This document shows positions 39,721 to 50,215 of a DNA stretch of 64,000 nucleotides, in pieces (within the stretch, counting starts at the first letter, position 1; each line of letters starts with the position of its first letter). This DNA comes from Streptomyces capillispiralis (GTDB lineage Bacteria; Actinomycetota; Actinomycetes; Streptomycetales; Streptomycetaceae): contig NZ_VIWV01000001.1 in the NCBI RefSeq assembly GCF_007829875.1, positions 3,566,501 through 3,630,500 of the forward strand, read 5' to 3'. The translations under genes were made by a program, and so were the position numbers. The notes beneath the pieces are model-generated. The model was not told where the DNA came from and did not search any database. It saw only the letters and a program-made list of their open reading frames with translations.

Positions 39721-41304
39721 TCAGACCGGTTCGGTCACCGCCATCGCCGACGCGCCGTCGTCCTTGCCCTTCTTCTCGGGGCCCGCGCCCTTCAGCGGGA
39801 CCTCCTTCACGAACACGGCCGCCACCAGTGAGATCACCGCGATCGCCGCGCCCAGGAGGAACGCCGCGTGCGTGCCCGAGGAGACCGCGTGCTGGTAGGC
39901 CTCGCGTGCCGCCTCCGGCAGCTGCGCCAGGCTCGCCGCGTCCAGCTGGGCGGACTGCTCGGTCACCTTGGAGCCCAGCGCACCGGCCCGCTCGGCCATG
40001 ACGTCCTGGACCCGGCCGTTGAACAGCGCGCCCATGATCGCGACGCCGAAGGACGCGCCGAGGGTGCGGAAGAGGGTGGTGGACGAGGACGCCACGCCCA
40101 TGTCCCTCATCTCCACGCTGTTCTGCGCGACCAGCATGGTGATCTGCATCAGACAGCCCATGCCGAGGCCGACCACGGCCATGAACACGCCGGAGGTGAA
40201 GCGGGAGGTGCCGGTGTCCATCGTGGAGAGCAGGTACAGGCCGACGATCATCAGCGCGCTGCCGAGGACCGGGAAGATCTTGTACCGGCCGCTGCTGGTC
40301 GTCACCCGGCCCGCGACCATCGAGGTGACCAGCATCGCGCCGAGCATGGGCAGCAGCAGCAGTCCGGAGTTGGTGGCCGAGGCGCCCTGCACGGACTGCT
40401 GGTACAGCGGCAGGAAGAGCGTGGCGCCGAACATCACGAAGCCGGTGATGAAGCCGATGACGGACATCAGCGTGAAGTTGCGGCTGCGGAAGATGTGCAG
40501 CGGCACCACCGGCTCGGCCGCCCTGGTCTGCCAGAACACGAAGCCGACGAGGGACGCCACACCGAGGCCGATCAGTTCCATGATCCGCGCGGAGGTCCAG
40601 GCGTACTCCGTGCCGCCCCAGGTGGTGACCAGCACGACGGCGGTGATCCCGACGGTCAGCAGCGCGACGCCGAGGTAGTCGATGCCCGCCTCGGAGCGCT
40701 TCTTCGGCAGGTGCAGTACGGCACCCACGGCGGCCAGCGCGATCGCGCCGAGCGGCAGGTTGATGTAGAAGGCCCAGCGCCAGCCCCAGTTGTCGGTGAT
40801 GGTGCCGCCGACGAGGGGCCCGCCGATCATCGCCAGCGCCATCACGGCGGCCATCATGCCCTGGTACCTGCCGCGCTCCCGGGGCGGGACGAGGTCGCCG
40901 ATGATCGCCATGACACCGACCATCAGACCGCCGGCGCCCAGGCCCTGCACCGCGCGGAAGCCGATCAGCTGGCCCATGTCCTGGGCCATGCCGCTGAGCG
41001 CGGAGCCGATCAGGAAGAGCACGATGGACGCGAGGAAGGAGCCCTTGCGCCCGTACATGTCACCGAGCTTGCCCCAGACCGGGGTGGAAGCCGCGGTCGC
41101 GAGGGTGTAGGCGGTGACCACCCAGGACAGGTGCTCCAGGCCGCCCAGCTCGCCCACGATCGTCGGCATCGCGGTGCCGATGATCATGTTGTCGAGCATG
41201 GCGAGCATCATCGCGATCATGAGTGCGAGCAGGACCACCCGCACGCTGCGCGGCTGCTTGCCGCCGTCCGTCTGCGCGGCCCCCGCCGCCGGTGTCTCCG
41301 CCAT
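39721..41304 (-). CDS. DHA2-family (EmrB/QacA) drug efflux transporter, MFS
   Basis: A 527-aa, 14-helix proton antiporter. DHA2 signatures: LDNMIIGTAMPTIVGELGG in helix 1, the motif A loop GKLGDMYGRKGSF, and motif C-like AIIGDLVPPRERGRYQG after helix 4. ATG at 41304 gives MAETPAAGAAQTDGG. It is divergent from a TetR gene across a 138-bp region with two matching operators. Expected role: export of lipophilic toxins; substrate unknown. Confidence 0.92.
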   Translation of the reverse strand: MAETPAAGAAQTDGGKQPRSVRVVLLALMIAMMLAMLDNMIIGTAMPTIVGELGGLEHLSWVVTAYTLATAASTPVWGKLGDMYGRKGSFLASIVLFLIGSALSGMAQDMGQLIGFRAVQGLGAGGLMVGVMAIIGDLVPPRERGRYQGMMAAVMALAMIGGPLVGGTITDNWGWRWAFYINLPLGAIALAAVGAVLHLPKKRSEAGIDYLGVALLTVGITAVVLVTTWGGTEYAWTSARIMELIGLGVASLVGFVFWQTRAAEPVVPLHIFRSRNFTLMSVIGFITGFVMFGATLFLPLYQQSVQGASATNSGLLLLPMLGAMLVTSMVAGRVTTSSGRYKIFPVLGSALMIVGLYLLSTMDTGTSRFTSGVFMAVVGLGMGCLMQITMLVAQNSVEMRDMGVASSSTTLFRTLGASFGVAIMGALFNGRVQDVMAERAGALGSKVTEQSAQLDAASLAQLPEAAREAYQHAVSSGTHAAFLLGAAIAVISLVAAVFVKEVPLKGAGPEKKGKDDGASAMAVTEPV

Positions 41305-41343
41305 GCCTCTCACTCCCCCGGCCACTCCCACGTGGCCACCGCT

Positions 41344-41414
41344 ACTTACTTGCCGACCGGCTAGTTCACTTCACTGGGAAGTTAGTCGCGGAACTAGCCG
41401 GGCGTCAAGTAAGT
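41344..41414. promoter_or_regulatory. Twin TetR operators between efflux pump and regulator genes
   Basis: Two copies of an 18-bp imperfect palindrome face each other: ACTTGCCGACCGGCTAGT at 41349-41366 and ACTAGCCGGGCGTCAAGT at 41393-41410. They are embedded in larger complementary arms (41344-41352 with 41406-41414; 41357-41367 with 41391-41401). Centres are 44 bp apart, about four helical turns. The placement over the divergent promoters implies autorepression plus pump repression. Confidence 0.8.
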
Positions 41415-41442
41415 TTTTGTCAAGGGCGGGTCGAGTAGGAGG

Positions 41443-42039
41443 ATGGGCGGCACCATGGACGGCACGAAACAGCGGCGCCGCGGGAACACCCGCCAGCGCA
41501 TCCAGGACGTGGCGCTCGAACTCTTCGCCGAGCAGGGCTACGAGAAGACCTCTCTGCGCGAGATCGCCGAGCGCCTGGAGGTCACCAAGGCGGCGCTGTA
41601 CTACCACTTCAAGACGAAGGAGGAGATCCTCGTCGGCATCTTCGAGGATCTCTCCCGTCCGATGGAGGAGCTGATCGCCTGGGGGAGCGAGCAGCCGCAC
41701 ACCCTGGAGACCAAGCAGGAGATCATCCGCCGCTACAGCGACGCCCTCATGGGCGCGGCCCCGCTCTTCCGCTTCATGCAGGAGAACCAGGCCACGATCC
41801 GGGAGCTGCGCATCGGCGAGATGTTCAAGACCCGCATGCTCGGGCTGCGGGACATCCTCATGGACCCGGACGCCGAGCTGGTCGACCAGGTGCGCTGCGT
41901 CAGCGCCCTGTTCACCCTGCACGCCGGGATGCACGTCCTCCAGGACGTCGAAAGCGACCCCGAGGAGAAGCGCAGGGCCGTCCTCGAGGTCGCCATCGAT
42001 CTGGTCACCCAGGCCCACCGGGGGGCCGGGCGCGCCTAG
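41443..42039 (+). CDS. TetR-family regulator of the divergent efflux pump
   Basis: A 198-aa regulator with the N-terminal helix-turn-helix RQRIQDVALELFAEQGYEKTSLREIAERLEVTKAALYYHFKTKEEIL shown in part as EVTKAALYYHFKTKEE, and a helical ligand domain. The start is uncertain: ATG at 41443 or ATG at 41455; AGGAGG at 41438-41442 overlaps the first. Divergent orientation and the twin palindromes support direct repression of the DHA2 pump. It ends 19 nt from the convergent M23 peptidase. Confidence 0.9.
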   Translation: MGGTMDGTKQRRRGNTRQRIQDVALELFAEQGYEKTSLREIAERLEVTKAALYYHFKTKEEILVGIFEDLSRPMEELIAWGSEQPHTLETKQEIIRRYSDALMGAAPLFRFMQENQATIRELRIGEMFKTRMLGLRDILMDPDAELVDQVRCVSALFTLHAGMHVLQDVESDPEEKRRAVLEVAIDLVTQAHRGAGRA

Positions 42040-42058
42040 GCGCGGTGGGGTGCCGGGG

Positions 42059-42808
42059 TCAGACCTGGACGCCCTTGGCGCGCAGGAACTTCATCGGGTC
42101 CACGGCCGAGCCGTAGTTCGGGGTCGTACGGATCTCGAAGTGCAGGTGCGGACCGCTGGAGTTGCCGGTGTTGCCGGACAGCGCGATCTTCTGGCCGGTC
42201 TTGACGATCTGGCCGACCTTCACGTTCACCGACGACAGGTGGGCGTACTGGGAGTACGTCTTGTTGCCGTGCTTGATCACGACGGCGTTGCCGTACGCGG
42301 GGCCGTCACCGGCGCCGTTGCCGCCGGCCTTGACGACGGTGCCGCCGTGGGTGGCCACGACCGGGGTGCCGGTGGGGACGGCGTAGTCCTGGCCGCTGTG
42401 CTTGCTGGCCCACATGCCGCCGTTCTGGGCGAAGCTCGCGGACAGCTTGTAGTTCTTCACCGGGTCGACCCAGGACGCCGTCTTCTTGGCGGCGACCGTG
42501 GCGGCCTTCTTCGCCTTCGCGGCCTTCAGGGACTGCGCGGCCTTCTTGGCCTCGGCGGCCTTCTCGGCCTCCGCGGCCTGAGCCTTCGCGGCCTTGGCCT
42601 GGGCGGCGGCCTGGGCCTTCGCGGCCTTGGCCTGGGCGGCGGCCTGCGCCTCGACGGCACTGGCGACACCGGAGGCGCCCGTGGTGTCGGCGGCGGCCGC
42701 GACCCCGGCCCCCATCACGACCGAGGCCCCCAGACCGGCGGCCAGCACGGCCGCACGGGTGCGGATCAGGGACGTACGGGAGGAACGGGACGTGACGCGC
42801 TGGGACAT
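42059..42808 (-). CDS. Secreted M23-family (LytM-type) peptidoglycan endopeptidase
   Basis: A 249-aa exported zinc peptidase. Signal peptide TRAAVLAAGLGASVVMGAGVAAAA; an Ala/Lys/Gln-rich coiled-coil stretch with repeated AAAQAKAAKAQ units (~45-110); and the LytM catalytic domain with SKHSGQDYAVP (H-x3-D), an internal QYAHLSS and HLHFEIR (HxH). All zinc ligands and catalytic histidines are intact. ATG at 42808 follows a GAGG site; the longer frame upstream is not coding. The leader has a stable hairpin. Likely acts in wall remodelling during growth or sporulation. Confidence 0.92.
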   Translation of the reverse strand: MSQRVTSRSSRTSLIRTRAAVLAAGLGASVVMGAGVAAAADTTGASGVASAVEAQAAAQAKAAKAQAAAQAKAAKAQAAEAEKAAEAKKAAQSLKAAKAKKAATVAAKKTASWVDPVKNYKLSASFAQNGGMWASKHSGQDYAVPTGTPVVATHGGTVVKAGGNGAGDGPAYGNAVVIKHGNKTYSQYAHLSSVNVKVGQIVKTGQKIALSGNTGNSSGPHLHFEIRTTPNYGSAVDPMKFLRAKGVQV

Positions 42809-42840
42809 CGAAACCTCGTAAGGGAGGGGACAGAGGAAAG

Positions 42841-42872
42841 CCACCGGCGAAACAGGTCCTTCGCCGTGGTGG
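42841..42872 (-). promoter_or_regulatory. Hairpin in the 5' leader of the M23 peptidase gene
   Basis: CCACCGGCGAA pairs with TTCGCC-GT-GGTGG: 11 bp with a 2-nt bulge, 32 nt before the start codon. It could influence translation or mRNA stability. Confidence 0.55.
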
Positions 42873-43251
42873 CCATTCATTGGTAACCCCTCCACCCAGA
42901 AAGCCCCAAAGCGGTCTTCTACGAGACAACTTCGTACTTCCTGGGTGAGATGTACGTCTCTTGACAGAGCGCTCGAACGGGGCGAAAGCCCCATTTGAGG
43001 CCGATCGATCAGAGCTTCGCGCCAAATGTCCGTTTTGGTTTCAACGGGTTCACCACTATTCCGGCTAGTACCGGACGAAACGCCTGTGCGCCATGTCACC
43101 GGGGGGCCGATTCGGACATTCCATAAATGTGGCGCAGGCCTCTAGGCGCCTACCGCCCGGTAACCCTACGGTTCACCTCACGTCACCCTCGCAGACGAGC
43201 ATGCACACGACACGTTGGCAGCGTTACGGACGTGAGAGGACCCCCCACGAC
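42873..43251. other. Divergent intergenic region, relatively A/T-rich
   Basis: 379 bp between the M23 and acid phosphatase genes, with noticeably lower GC than the surroundings. I looked for a c-di-AMP (ydaO) riboswitch, which often precedes actinobacterial wall hydrolases, and did not recognise one. A small GGGGCTTTC/GAAAGCCCC hairpin is near 42979-42991. Promoters for both genes must lie here; I could not fix them. Confidence 0.5.
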
Positions 43252-43890
43252 ATGACGAACAGACGCGCCTGGCTGCGCCGCGCCTCGGTCACCGCCGTCT
43301 CCGCGAGCGCCCTGGTGGCCCTGGCCGCCCCGGCCGAGGCGTCGACCGCCACCGCCGCGCCCACCGTCCGCACGGCGGCCTCCGCCGCCGCGGCGGACGT
43401 CGACTACGACACCTGGCAGCGGGACTGCCGGGCGGTCATGGACCAGGCCCTGCCGTATCTGAAGCAGCGGATCGCGGACGCCGGGCCGGGCGAGAAGCAG
43501 GCGCTCGTCCTCGACATCGACAACACCGCCCTGGAGACCGACTTCGGCTTCAGCTACCCGCAGCCCGCGAACAAGCCGGTCCTGGAGGCCGCCGCCTACG
43601 CCCAGGACCACGGGGTCGCCGTGTTCTTCGTGACCGCCCGCCCCGGCATCATCCACGCGCCCACCGCGTACAACCTCGACCAGGCCGGCTACGAGTCCGC
43701 CGGCCTGTACGTGCGGGGCTTCTTCGACCTCTTCCGGAACGTGGCCGAGTACAAGACGGCCCAGCGCGTGGACATCGAGTCCAAGGGCTACACGATCATC
43801 GCCAACATCGGGAACAGCGCCACCGACCTGTCGGGCGGGCACGCCGAGAAGACGTACAAGCTGCCGGACTACGACGGTCAGCTCTCCTGA
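43252..43890 (+). CDS. Secreted HAD-type (class B-like) acid phosphatase
   Basis: A 212-aa exported phosphatase. The N-terminus has a twin-arginine-like signal (NRRAWLRRASVTAVSASALV, cleavage near APAEAS). Catalytic motif I is LVLDIDNTALETDF, motif II FFVTARPG, and the end NIGNSATDL corresponds to the motif IV region. It matches the HAD_2/acid phosphatase B family that scavenges phosphate from nucleotides or other monoesters outside the cell. ATG at 43252. Ends before a strong bidirectional terminator. Confidence 0.88.
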   Translation: MTNRRAWLRRASVTAVSASALVALAAPAEASTATAAPTVRTAASAAAADVDYDTWQRDCRAVMDQALPYLKQRIADAGPGEKQALVLDIDNTALETDFGFSYPQPANKPVLEAAAYAQDHGVAVFFVTARPGIIHAPTAYNLDQAGYESAGLYVRGFFDLFRNVAEYKTAQRVDIESKGYTIIANIGNSATDLSGGHAEKTYKLPDYDGQLS

Positions 43891-43917
43891 ACCGGCCGCA
43901 CCGGCGCGAGCACGGAG

Positions 43918-43961
43918 AAAGGGGTCTGCCCCGGGACGTGTGTCCCGGGGCAGACCCCTTT
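43918..43961. terminator. Strong bidirectional terminator
   Basis: A perfect 19-bp stem with a 6-nt loop (43918-43936 with 43943-43961), flanked by A-run and T-run, between the convergent phosphatase and clpC genes. Confidence 0.92.
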
Positions 43962-43984
43962 TCCGTTCGCGCCGAGCCGGGCGG

Positions 43985-46510
<2,526 letters not shown>

Positions 46511-46822
46511 CGTTAATCGCTCCTCAGAGCGGTCAGGCAGTGGGGGGAACTTCCCCTCCCTGTCCTTCCGCAGCTTAGTCCCGCAAGCGGGGACCGCTCA
46601 TTCCAACTGCCGACACCGTCGATGGCCTCCTGACCCCGCTCACGCCGACATCTGCTCCAACCCGATGGTGCGAGACGATGTTCCCGCAGGCCAGGCAGTT
46701 ACCCCCATCGCCAGTACGCCCATGGCGAACGGGAGACGTCCCGCCCTGCGTGTCGCCCCCTCCCACTAGGGATGTCTTACCCGCTGCTACGGACAGTCCA
46801 TGCCGAGTGCACGGGTTCCCTC

Positions 46823-46836
46823 CGCTACGGGCGAAC
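46823..46836 (-). promoter_or_regulatory. Putative ClgR activator box upstream of clpC
   Basis: Minus-strand GTTCGC-CCGTA-GCG matches the remembered Streptomyces ClgR consensus GTTCGC-N5-GCG. It is 313 bp before the clpC start, so the promoter should lie between. The 46511-46822 stretch otherwise shows no gene. Confidence 0.6.
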
Positions 46837-46942
46837 AACCTTGCGCCTCCCCGCACTCCCGCACGCCCCCCTGTTCGACACCCTGTGCACAGGCAGGGAC
46901 ACCCACCGTAACCTGTCGGGCCTCCCGGCTGTTGCGCGGGGC

Positions 46943-47761
46943 ATGGTTGGCACCGTTCCCGCCCGGGTCCCACCGGTCCCGCTCCGCCGTCATCCGCTCC
47001 CGCCGGACGAGGACGGGGTCCGGGACGAGGACGGGGTCCGGCACGGGGACGAGGTCCGGCACGGGGACGAGGTCCGGCACTGGTACGAGAACGTGCTGGG
47101 CTGGCCGACGGTGCCCGGGGAGCCGGTGCGGCTGGTGGTGGGGGTGCGCTTCGACGTGCTGGACGTGCCGGTGGCGGCGGGGTGGGCGTCGCTGGCCCGC
47201 CTGGGGGCGGGGAGCGGCTGGGGGGCGGATCCGGGGCCGGGTGCGAGGGCGGACCCGGGGGCGCGGTGTTCCGGGTGGGGGTTCCCGGTGGCGGTGCGGG
47301 GCGGCCGGATGCGGTTCCTGGTGGCCGCGGGCAGCGCGGAGGAGGTGCCGGGGCTGCTGGAGTGGCTGGAGTGGGGAGCCCTGGAGCTGGATCTCGCGGT
47401 CATCGGCGCCGGCGGCTCCATGGAGGCTCCCCGTCGGGTCGTCCCGGAAGGGGCCGCAGCCGGCGGTGGGGCCGTGGGCGGCACCTCTTCCGTCGGCTCC
47501 CGCGCCCGGCGGCATCCCCCGGGCCGGGACGCTTCGCAGGGGGCCGCCGTGTGGCTGCGGCCCCCCGAGCCGGGACGCGAGGTCGAGGCCTCGCTGCCGG
47601 CACTGTCGGCGATGGGAACGAGGAGTGCGCCGGGAGACCGCGGGGGTCCCCCCGATCTCGTGCGGCTGGTGAACACGGTGGCGACGCAGGTCCACCGCGT
47701 CCGGTTGCGGCGCGGGTGCTCCGCCACGAGGACCGAGGGTCAGCCGTTGGCCTTCTCGTAG
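46943..47761 (+). CDS. Conserved hypothetical protein between clpC and lsr2
   Basis: About 272 aa with strong third-position G/C from 47,000 onward. Features: a repeated DEDGVR/HGDEVR segment (18-bp tandem repeat), then WYENVLGWPTVPGEPVRLVVGVRFDVLDVPVAAG, Gly/Ala-rich middle, and a basic C-terminus. The WYENVLGWPT motif recurs in Streptomyces proteins loosely called primase-like; I cannot assign a function. The frame is open from 46772, but that start would put the ClgR box inside it, so ATG 46943 is a tentative choice. It overlaps the end of convergent lsr2 by 22 nt. Confidence 0.65.
   Translation: MVGTVPARVPPVPLRRHPLPPDEDGVRDEDGVRHGDEVRHGDEVRHWYENVLGWPTVPGEPVRLVVGVRFDVLDVPVAAGWASLARLGAGSGWGADPGPGARADPGARCSGWGFPVAVRGGRMRFLVAAGSAEEVPGLLEWLEWGALELDLAVIGAGGSMEAPRRVVPEGAAAGGGAVGGTSSVGSRARRHPPGRDASQGAAVWLRPPEPGREVEASLPALSAMGTRSAPGDRGGPPDLVRLVNTVATQVHRVRLRRGCSATRTEGQPLAFS
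47006..47077. repeat. 18-bp coding tandem repeat, four copies
   Basis: Two copies of GACGAGGACGGGGTCCGG followed by two of CACGGGGACGAGGTCCGG, encoding DEDGVR DEDGVR HGDEVR HGDEVR. Confidence 0.9.
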
Positions 47762-48075
47762 GCCTCGCGGATGGACGCGGGAACGCGGCCGCGGTCGTTG
47801 ACCTCGTAACCGTTCTCCTTCGCCCAGGCGCGGATGGCCGCGGTGTCCTGGCTGCCGCCGGAAGAGGGACGCGCCTTTCCGCGCCCGCCCGAAGCACGGC
47901 CTCCGGTACGACGACCGCCCTTCACGTAAGGCTCGAGAAGGCCGCGGAGCTTGTCCGCATTGGAGGTGGTGAGATCGATCTCGTACGTCTTGCCGTCCAA
48001 CGCGAACGTCACGGTCTCGTCCGCCTCGCCACCGTCGAGGTCGTCGACAAGAAGGACCTGAACCTTCTGTGCCAC
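47740..48075 (-). CDS. lsr2: Lsr2, H-NS-like nucleoid silencer
   Basis: A 111-aa nucleoid-associated protein that coats A/T-rich DNA and silences acquired or specialised genes. The N-terminal dimerisation part is AQKVQVLLVDDLDGGEADET; the C-terminal DNA-binding domain is IRAWAKENGYEVNDRGRVPA with the RGR minor-groove hook. GTG at 48075 is preferred because AAAGGA lies 6 nt ahead and it gives the standard length; an ATG five codons upstream lacks a site. Its own promoter is A/T-rich and palindromic. The 3' end overlaps the convergent hypothetical gene. Confidence 0.96.
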   Translation of the reverse strand: MAQKVQVLLVDDLDGGEADETVTFALDGKTYEIDLTTSNADKLRGLLEPYVKGGRRTGGRASGGRGKARPSSGGSQDTAAIRAWAKENGYEVNDRGRVPASIREAYEKANG

Positions 48076-48140
48076 CGGATTTCCTTTCATCGATAACTTG
48101 AGGGCCGGGGTGTCCGGCGTCCGCCGTATCGCCGCCCCTT

Positions 48141-48169
48141 GTTATATGCAGTACTGCAGTACGTCGGAA
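48141..48169 (-). promoter_or_regulatory. lsr2 promoter with palindromic spacer
   Basis: Minus-strand -35 TTCCGA (48164-48169) and -10 TATAAC (48141-48146), 17-bp spacing. The spacer contains a perfect 12-bp palindrome GTACTGCAGTAC (48151-48162) overlapped by a second, TGCAGTACTGCA (48147-48158). Confidence 0.65.
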
Positions 48170-48317
48170 AGCAAACCGCTTTTGCCGTAAAAACACAAAC
48201 CCCTGGAGGAGTCCGCTGCCCGCACCCGGCCGGGAAACATGCGCGTTTCGGACATAGGGCACCCGGGCAACCCGGCAAGGCAAGGGTCAAGGCGCGCGGG
48301 GCGGAATCGCCCGGCGA

Positions 48318-48851
48318 TCACAGATGCAGAAGCATCCGGCTGTTGCCCAAGGTGTTCGGTTTCACTCGTTCGAGACCGAGGAACTCCGCGACGCCCTCGT
48401 CATAGGAACGCAGCAGCTCGGCGTACACATCGGTGTCGACGGGGGTCTCACCGATCTCCACGAAGCCGTGCTTGCCGAAGAAGTCCACTTCGAAGGTCAG
48501 ACAGAAAACGCGGCGAACACCGAGCCAGCGGGCGGTCTCCAGCAACTTCTCCAGCAACCGGTGTCCGACGCCGGCGCCCTTCAGACCGGGCTTGACGGCG
48601 AGAGTGCGGACTTCCGCCAGGTCTTCCCACATCACGTGCAGGGCGCCGCAGCCGACGACCTCGGCGTTGTCGTCCCGTTCCGCGACCCAGAACTCCTGGA
48701 TGTCCTCGTAAAGCGTCACCGTTGCTTTGTCGAGCAGGATGCCCCCGCGGACGTAGGCGTCAAGGAGGCGGCGTACCGCCGGGACATCGCTGGTGCGGGC
48801 CCGTCGGACGGTGAGGGCTTTTGCGGTGACTTCGGGGCTGTCTGCTGACAT
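48318..48851 (-). CDS. Amino-acid N-acetyltransferase (GNAT family)
   Basis: A 177-aa GNAT enzyme. Acetyl-CoA motif A is VRTLAVKPGLKGAGVGHRLL (~82-101), preceded by strand AEVVGCGALHV and followed by VRRVFCLTFEVDFFGKHGF. This pattern is that of stand-alone short N-acetylglutamate synthases (ArgA-like, first step of arginine synthesis) found in actinobacteria; activity is inferred. It is 9 nt downstream of a BlaI-type regulator gene, so the two are one transcript. Confidence 0.85.
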   Translation of the reverse strand: MSADSPEVTAKALTVRRARTSDVPAVRRLLDAYVRGGILLDKATVTLYEDIQEFWVAERDDNAEVVGCGALHVMWEDLAEVRTLAVKPGLKGAGVGHRLLEKLLETARWLGVRRVFCLTFEVDFFGKHGFVEIGETPVDTDVYAELLRSYDEGVAEFLGLERVKPNTLGNSRMLLHL

Positions 48852-48860
48852 GAGCGGACG

Positions 48861-49271
48861 CTATCGTCCACTCCGGTCCTGCGCGGAGCCGGGGTTCTCG
48901 TCCGGGGTTTCCGGGAGCTGGACGACGCGCATCGCGTCCGTGAGGGCCTGGCGCTGTTCCTCGCTCATCATCCCGAAGAAGGCCACGAGAGCGGCAGCGG
49001 CGTTGTCGCTCTGCGACCACGCTTCGTTCATCAGGGCGGCGGCGTAGGCGGCGCGAGTGGAGACCGCCTCATATCGATAGGCCCGGCCTTCGGCCTCTCG
49101 GCGCACCCAGCCCTTCTGATGGAGATTGTCCAAAACGGTCATCACCGTGGTGTAGGCGATGGACCGCTCCTTCTGGAGATCTTCCAGGACTTCCCGAACG
49201 GTCACCGGGCGGTTCCACTTCCACACCCGCGTCATGACCGCGTCTTCGAGTTCTCCCAATGGGCGAGGCAC
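48861..49271 (-). CDS. BlaI/MecI/CopY-family transcriptional repressor
   Basis: A 136-aa winged-helix repressor: LGELEDAVMTRVWKWNRPVT, then VREVLEDLQKERSIAYTTVM (recognition helix), TVLDNLHQKGWVRREAEGRA and a helical dimerisation tail. Start GTG at 49271. A minus-strand TATTGT lies about 8 nt upstream, so the transcript may be leaderless. No BlaR-like protease gene is nearby. Its targets are unknown; the adjacent acetyltransferase is co-transcribed. Confidence 0.9.
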   Translation of the reverse strand: MPRPLGELEDAVMTRVWKWNRPVTVREVLEDLQKERSIAYTTVMTVLDNLHQKGWVRREAEGRAYRYEAVSTRAAYAAALMNEAWSQSDNAAAALVAFFGMMSEEQRQALTDAMRVVQLPETPDENPGSAQDRSGR

Positions 49272-49345
49272 AACTCAGAACAATAGTGGGAGATCCCGTC
49301 CATGGCGTGCCGGACGGGCACCGTCGCTGACGAACGGGCACAAAA

Positions 49346-49374
49346 AGGGCGTACGACTGCGCGTCGTACGCCCT
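49346..49374 (-). terminator. Intrinsic terminator with U-tail
   Basis: A 12-bp perfect stem (49346-49357 with 49363-49374), 5-nt loop, followed on the minus strand by TTTTTG. It ends the small membrane protein transcript. Confidence 0.88.
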
Positions 49375-49394
49375 GGTGCGAGCCCTCGGGTGGG

Positions 49395-49583
49395 TCAGGC
49401 GTCGGCCTTGGTGGCGGGCTGCGCGCCCGGCTGGGCGCCCTCCGCCCGCGCGAGGGCCGCGTCGACGAAGGCGTCCTCCTTGGTCTTGTTGGCGCCGCCC
49501 TGGGTCTTCACGATCACCCGGATCACGCCGATGAAGAGGACGGCCATGACGGCCGGGGGGAGGAGCGCGGAGACGTAGTCCAT
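49395..49583 (-). CDS. Single-helix small membrane protein
   Basis: A 62-aa protein with one N-terminal membrane helix (LLPPAVMAVLFIGVIRVIVK, ~8-27) and an Ala-rich charged cytoplasmic tail. Start ATG at 49583, stop just before a strong terminator. No known homologue recognised; small one-helix proteins of this kind are conserved in Streptomyces. Confidence 0.78.
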   Translation of the reverse strand: MDYVSALLPPAVMAVLFIGVIRVIVKTQGGANKTKEDAFVDAALARAEGAQPGAQPATKADA

Positions 49584-49609
49584 GCGTCCAGGGTAGCCAG
49601 GGGGAGCCG

Positions 49610-50203
49610 TCAGCCCGCGGCCAGGTGCTGGTCGGGTGGGGGCGGGGCGGGCTTGCGGCGGGGGAAGACCTCGCCGGGGGTGGGGATGGGGCGGGTGGGC
49701 TTGGGGGCGCCCGGGGCCGGGGCGGGGGTCGGGTGGGGGGCGGGAGTGGGGGCCGGTGCGGGGCGGGGGGTGGCCGGCTTCTTCTTGTCCTGGTCCCCGG
49801 AGGCGGCCGCGCGCCCTCCGGGGAGGGCCTGGAGGAGGCCGCGGCGGCAGTCGTGCAGCAGGGCGGCGGCGGCGGGGTTGCCCCGCAGGGCGCCGAGGGC
49901 GGCCAGATCGTCGGGGTGGGGGCGGTATCCGGCGCCCAGGGCCTCCTCCAGGAGCGTGAGATAGCCGGCGGCGGTGCCGGGGAGGGCGGCGCGGTAGCGG
50001 CCGAGGTCGGCCACGAGGAAGGCGCGCAGCCGGGCACTTTCCCGCGTGGCCTCGTCGACGGAGTCGGCGAGGCGGAGGCAGTCCTGGATGTCGTCGGCCG
50101 AGGCGGGGGTGGGGTGCAGGGCGAGGGCGAGAGCGCGGCGGAGCACGCGCAGTTCCTCTGCGCCGAACGCCATGCCGCCGCGGGGTCCGTAGGGCGTGGG
50201 CAT
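49610..50203 (-). CDS. Conserved hypothetical protein with Pro-rich tail, leaderless
   Basis: A 197-aa protein: a helical N-terminal domain (LRVLRRALALALHPTPASAD, DCLRLADSVDEATRESARLR, ~14-110) and a Pro/Ala-rich C-terminal tail (~125-197). No catalytic motif. A TATCGT box (50210-50215, minus) ends 6 nt before the ATG and there is no ribosome site, indicating a leaderless mRNA. It precedes the small membrane protein by 26 nt and may share its transcript and terminator. Confidence 0.75.
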   Translation of the reverse strand: MPTPYGPRGGMAFGAEELRVLRRALALALHPTPASADDIQDCLRLADSVDEATRESARLRAFLVADLGRYRAALPGTAAGYLTLLEEALGAGYRPHPDDLAALGALRGNPAAAALLHDCRRGLLQALPGGRAAASGDQDKKKPATPRPAPAPTPAPHPTPAPAPGAPKPTRPIPTPGEVFPRRKPAPPPPDQHLAAG

Positions 50204-50215
50204 GCTGTGACGATA

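Noticed and set aside
42809..43099. N-terminal extension of the M23 peptidase
   Set aside because: The signal peptide starts at 42808 and the region upstream has lower GC with no codon bias.
42809..43251. c-di-AMP (ydaO) riboswitch ahead of the M23 peptidase
   Set aside because: Expected in this context, but the conserved ydaO core could not be found by eye on either strand.
46990..47727. 245-codon Ser/Thr/Pro-rich frame on the minus strand
   Set aside because: The plus-strand frame has clear third-position G/C bias; the minus frame looks like its complement.
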